Shown here one piece after another: positions 61,473-64,000 of a stretch of DNA of 64,000 nt. The stretch spans positions 1,612,001 through 1,676,000 of the forward strand of contig NZ_CP100404.1 of assembly GCF_024218775.1 (NCBI RefSeq), read 5' to 3'. Below the pieces are notes generated by a model. The model searched no databases, was not told where the DNA came from, and saw only the letters and a list, made by a program, of their open reading frames with translations. The position numbers and the translations under genes were made by a program. Origin of the DNA: Haloarcula marina (lineage in GTDB: Archaea > Halobacteriota > Halobacteria > Halobacteriales > Haloarculaceae). Each line of letters begins with the position of its first letter. Position 1 is the first letter of the stretch.

Positions 61473-62558
61473 GTGAAGAATGGGTTACGAACACCTCCAC
61501 CGAACCGGGATGTGGTGACTGTGTACGAGGATGCCACAGTCGCCGTCGTCGTCCCGGCGTACAACGAAGAGGGCTTGGTTGGACGAACGATTGAGACGAT
61601 TCCCGCCTACGTCGACCGGATATACGTCGTCGAGGACGGCTCGACCGACGGGACGTGGGACGAAATCCGGCGCACTGCGCAGGCGGTCAACGAAGCCACC
61701 AATCGAACCAACGGATTCGAACGTCGTGTCGTCCCGATTCAGCACGACCGGAACCGCGGTGTCGGCGGCGCGATCAAGACCGGGTATCTCGCTGCGCGCG
61801 AGGACCGCATCGACGTGACGGCGGTCATGGGCGGCGACGCCCAGATGCAACCCGAACTCCTCGAAGGGGTCATTCGACCCATCGTCGAGGACGAGGCCGA
61901 CTACGTGAAGGGCAACCGCCTCCTCTCGCGCGAACACGCCAGCGGGATGCCGAGATTTCGGTACGTCGGCAACCGCATCCTGACGTGGCTCACCCGAATC
62001 GCCAGCGGCTACTGGTCCATCGGCGACCCGCAGAACGGCTACACCGCCATCTCGCTGCACGCGCTCGAGACGACCGGTATCGAGGAGATGTACGAGTACT
62101 ACGGCTACTGTAACGACATCTTGGTCCGGTTGAACGTCGCCGGGATGCGCGTCCTCGACGTGCCCCGGCCCGCGAACTACGGCGAGGAAGAGAGCCACAT
62201 CACCTACCGCTCGTACATCCCGAAGGTCTCCGGGATGCTCCTCCGAGATTTCCTCTGGCGCCTTCGGACGAAACACACGGCCGAGGGGCCGTACTCGATG
62301 CTCGGGCTATTCGCGGCATCGGCGCTCGCGGGTCTCGGCGGCGTCGCCGACACGATTCGCCGCAGCGACTCTGCGGGCGAGGCGCTGGGCCGCCTGCTCG
62401 TGACCCTCCTCCTCAGCGGGACGTTCCTCGTGGCCGCGCTTCTCATCGACCGGGGGAACGAGTCACACCTGGACGGCCGAGCGACGACTGACGCCGCCGA
62501 GCAGCCCGCGACGACGGACGAATCACGGAGCGTCCCCGCGGCGACCGGACAGGACTGA
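61473..62558 (+). CDS. GT2 family glycosyltransferase, DPM1/AglD-like
   Basis: 361 residues if starting at 61473; starts at 61512 and 61521 are also possible. The GT-A core is VAVVVPAYNEEGLVGRTIE, VVEDGSTDGT and a GGDAQMQPE acceptor block (DxD-equivalent) near 122. A hydrophobic segment near 285-330 anchors it. It resembles dolichyl-phosphate sugar synthases that charge a lipid carrier. It diverges from the oxidoreductase gene and both share an ATAACAAT element upstream. Confidence 0.82.
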   Translation: MKNGLRTPPPNRDVVTVYEDATVAVVVPAYNEEGLVGRTIETIPAYVDRIYVVEDGSTDGTWDEIRRTAQAVNEATNRTNGFERRVVPIQHDRNRGVGGAIKTGYLAAREDRIDVTAVMGGDAQMQPELLEGVIRPIVEDEADYVKGNRLLSREHASGMPRFRYVGNRILTWLTRIASGYWSIGDPQNGYTAISLHALETTGIEEMYEYYGYCNDILVRLNVAGMRVLDVPRPANYGEEESHITYRSYIPKVSGMLLRDFLWRLRTKHTAEGPYSMLGLFAASALAGLGGVADTIRRSDSAGEALGRLLVTLLLSGTFLVAALLIDRGNESHLDGRATTDAAEQPATTDESRSVPAATGQD

Positions 62559-62591
62559 TTCCAGCAGCGCCTTACTTGGCATACGGCATCT

Positions 62592-62599
62592 ATAACAAT
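62592..62599 (+). promoter_or_regulatory. ATAACAAT promoter element of the beta-helix gene
   Basis: ATAACAAT lies 25-32 nt before the ATG at 62624, the third copy of this word at leaderless spacing within 1.3 kb. Confidence 0.45.
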
Positions 62600-62623
62600 T
62601 CCCCGCTCTCCGTCAGAGAGCGT

Positions 62624-64000
62624 ATGGCCGGTAACTGGACGCGGCGAGAGTTGCTCGCCCGACTCGGGGCAGCGGGCGGTTTGGGGGCGCTCGCTGGATG
62701 TCCAGGCGACGGGGAGACGGAGTCACCGACGGAAACGGAGACGGCGTCCCCCACGGACCCGCAACGGTCACCGGATTCGACCGACGGGGGGGAGACCCCG
62801 ACGGCGTCCGCCTCGACGACGACCCCACAACCGCCGACCGCGTCTGACTACGACCGCGTCGTCGACGTTGTCGAGGCCGGGGCCGACCCGAACGGTCGCG
62901 AAACCGTGCTCCCGGTCCTGAACGACATCGACCCGAACGATACGCTGGTCGAGTTCCCGCCGGGGGAGTACTTCATCGACGGCCAGTGGCGGCTTCACGA
63001 GTTCCAGAATTTCGCCGTCCGAGGGCCGGAGGCGACGATTACGACCGTTCCGAACTTCACCGGACCGCTGTTCGGGTTCGGCGGGACCGGGGACGCCTCG
63101 AACCTCGCCGTCGAAGGGTTCACCTTCGACTTCCGACAGCGTGACACCGGCCCGCGTCCACTCTACGGCAGGGTGAGAGACGGCCTCTACGTCGGCGACG
63201 TGACCGTCCGCGGCGAGTTCGACATCGACCAAGACGGGATGCGCTTCGACGTCACCGCGCCGGGCGGTACCGGCGTCGTCCGTAACCTCCGGATGCCCGA
63301 CGGCGGGCACCCGCGGTACCCGAATACCGGGTGTTACGTCGGCGAGACGCACCGCGGCCACCTCCGGTTCGAGGAGTGTCGCATCGACGGCTTCCCCGAC
63401 AACGGCCTGTACGCCTCGCCCGCCGTCGGCCGCGTCGACGTACTCGGCGGCGAGTACCGGAACAGCGGCGTCTCGAACGTCCGAGTGAGCGGTCCCGCGA
63501 CGGTCCGCGGCGTGACCGTTCGCTGCAACGAGGCGCGCGCCGGTGTTCCGAACATGCGGGGCATCCGCCTCCGCGAGGGGAGTGATATCCTCGTCGACAA
63601 CTGCCGGGTCGTGATGGACCGCGTCACGGAGAGCGACGGGGCCATCACCTGCGCCGAGTGGCTGGAGTCCGCCACCGTCAGGAACACGCACGTGACCGTC
63701 CGGGCCGACGGCGTCCGGGCGCTGTGGGCGAAAGCGCCGCGGTCACCGCTGTCGGGGAACCGGCAGTACCCGTTGCAGGTCCGAAATCTCACCGTCGACG
63801 GGTCGGCGGCGACGGACGCCGCGGTGATGGTGGCCGAGCGGCCGGGAACGCTGTTGGAGACTCTCTGCATCTGTCAGTCGGGAGCGGCCCGCGACGGCGT
63901 CCACCTGCTCGACTCCGGCCAGTCGACGCTCTCGGGTGCGAACATCACCGTCACCGGGACGCCGTTAGTGACGACCCGGTCGCCGCTCTCCAGACAGAAC
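62624..64000 (+). CDS. Tat lipoprotein with right-handed beta-helix, partial
   Basis: 459 residues before the window edge, no stop yet. TRRELLARLG...GALAGC is a Tat signal peptide with lipobox (Cys26), followed by a Thr/Ser/Pro linker. From about 65 a parallel beta-helix (pectate-lyase-like/PbH1 repeats) runs on, with YFIDGQWRLHEF and repeated Val/Asn ladders. Such proteins bind or cut polysaccharides at the cell surface. Length is unknown because it runs off the edge. Confidence 0.8.
   Translation, partial: MAGNWTRRELLARLGAAGGLGALAGCPGDGETESPTETETASPTDPQRSPDSTDGGETPTASASTTTPQPPTASDYDRVVDVVEAGADPNGRETVLPVLNDIDPNDTLVEFPPGEYFIDGQWRLHEFQNFAVRGPEATITTVPNFTGPLFGFGGTGDASNLAVEGFTFDFRQRDTGPRPLYGRVRDGLYVGDVTVRGEFDIDQDGMRFDVTAPGGTGVVRNLRMPDGGHPRYPNTGCYVGETHRGHLRFEECRIDGFPDNGLYASPAVGRVDVLGGEYRNSGVSNVRVSGPATVRGVTVRCNEARAGVPNMRGIRLREGSDILVDNCRVVMDRVTESDGAITCAEWLESATVRNTHVTVRADGVRALWAKAPRSPLSGNRQYPLQVRNLTVDGSAATDAAVMVAERPGTLLETLCICQSGAARDGVHLLDSGQSTLSGANITVTGTPLVTTRSPLSRQN

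Noticed and set aside
1-64000. tRNA, rRNA, CRISPR arrays, IS elements
   Set aside because: Reading both strands showed no cloverleaf-like segment, spaced repeats or transposase motifs.

Overview
The window is a GC-rich chromosomal stretch from a haloarchaeon (class Halobacteria). The acidic, Asp/Glu-rich proteins, the proteasome beta subunit with a haloarchaeal propeptide, AglB/AglJ-type N-glycosylation, TrmB, HEWD, HalOD1 and UPF0212 families, a PGF-CTERM surface protein, Dph2, and TATA boxes lying 25-35 nt before start codons (leaderless genes) all agree. The genus cannot be fixed from sequence alone. No rRNA, tRNA, CRISPR array, transposase or integrase was found.

Layout. 1-9.4 kb is housekeeping: cytidine deaminase (cut by the edge), GlmM, PsmB, UPF0212, an HTH-CBS regulator, PurM, a site-2-type protease overlapping a TraB protein, PadR, a thioesterase, a methyltransferase and a HEWD protein. 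At 9.6-10.2 kb is a Tat lipoprotein gene frameshifted in its signal peptide. 10.3-23.8 kb is a surface-glycan cluster: AglB, an AglG-like GT2, two GT4 enzymes, a flippase, an AsnB-type amidotransferase and three alkaline-phosphatase-fold 'sulfatases' with threonine at or near the nucleophile position. AglJ lies apart at 35.2 kb. Between them (23.8-35 kb) is a C1 block: TrmB, a formaldehyde-dehydrogenase-type zinc enzyme, and on the other strand a tight operon of NuoF-like, NuoG-like, formate dehydrogenase alpha, DUF1641, a second molybdopterin oxidoreductase and a CobW GTPase. Formaldehyde could be oxidised to formate and then CO2, but the NuoF-like partner has lost typical flavin/NADH motifs, so the electron acceptor is uncertain.

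36-47 kb holds DUF5789, a divergent HxlR/DoxX pair with a palindromic operator, a rhomboid protease, a METTL5-like methylase, Dph2, YlbF, an MFS carrier, a metallo-beta-lactamase-fold hydrolase and a two-gene unit (coiled-coil protein plus HisG-fold protein) of unknown function. 46-53 kb has three DUF7344-type winged-helix proteins, two of them membrane-anchored and divergent around overlapping inverted repeats, plus HalOD1, a PGF-CTERM surface protein and small membrane proteins. 53-64 kb is a second envelope region: FemAB-like transferase, DUF1616 protein, a large PKD/PGF-pre-PGF surface protein with a near-identical 273-bp internal duplication, a decayed paralogue of its N-terminus, Gfo/Idh/MocA oxidoreductase, a GT2 enzyme and a beta-helix Tat lipoprotein running off the edge. 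The last three genes share an ATAACAAT element about 25 nt before their starts.

The most novel-looking items are the divergent formate dehydrogenase operon, the HisG-fold/coiled-coil pair, the threonine 'sulfatases' with AsnB in the glycan cluster, the compact operator-like repeats and several proteins under 60 residues.
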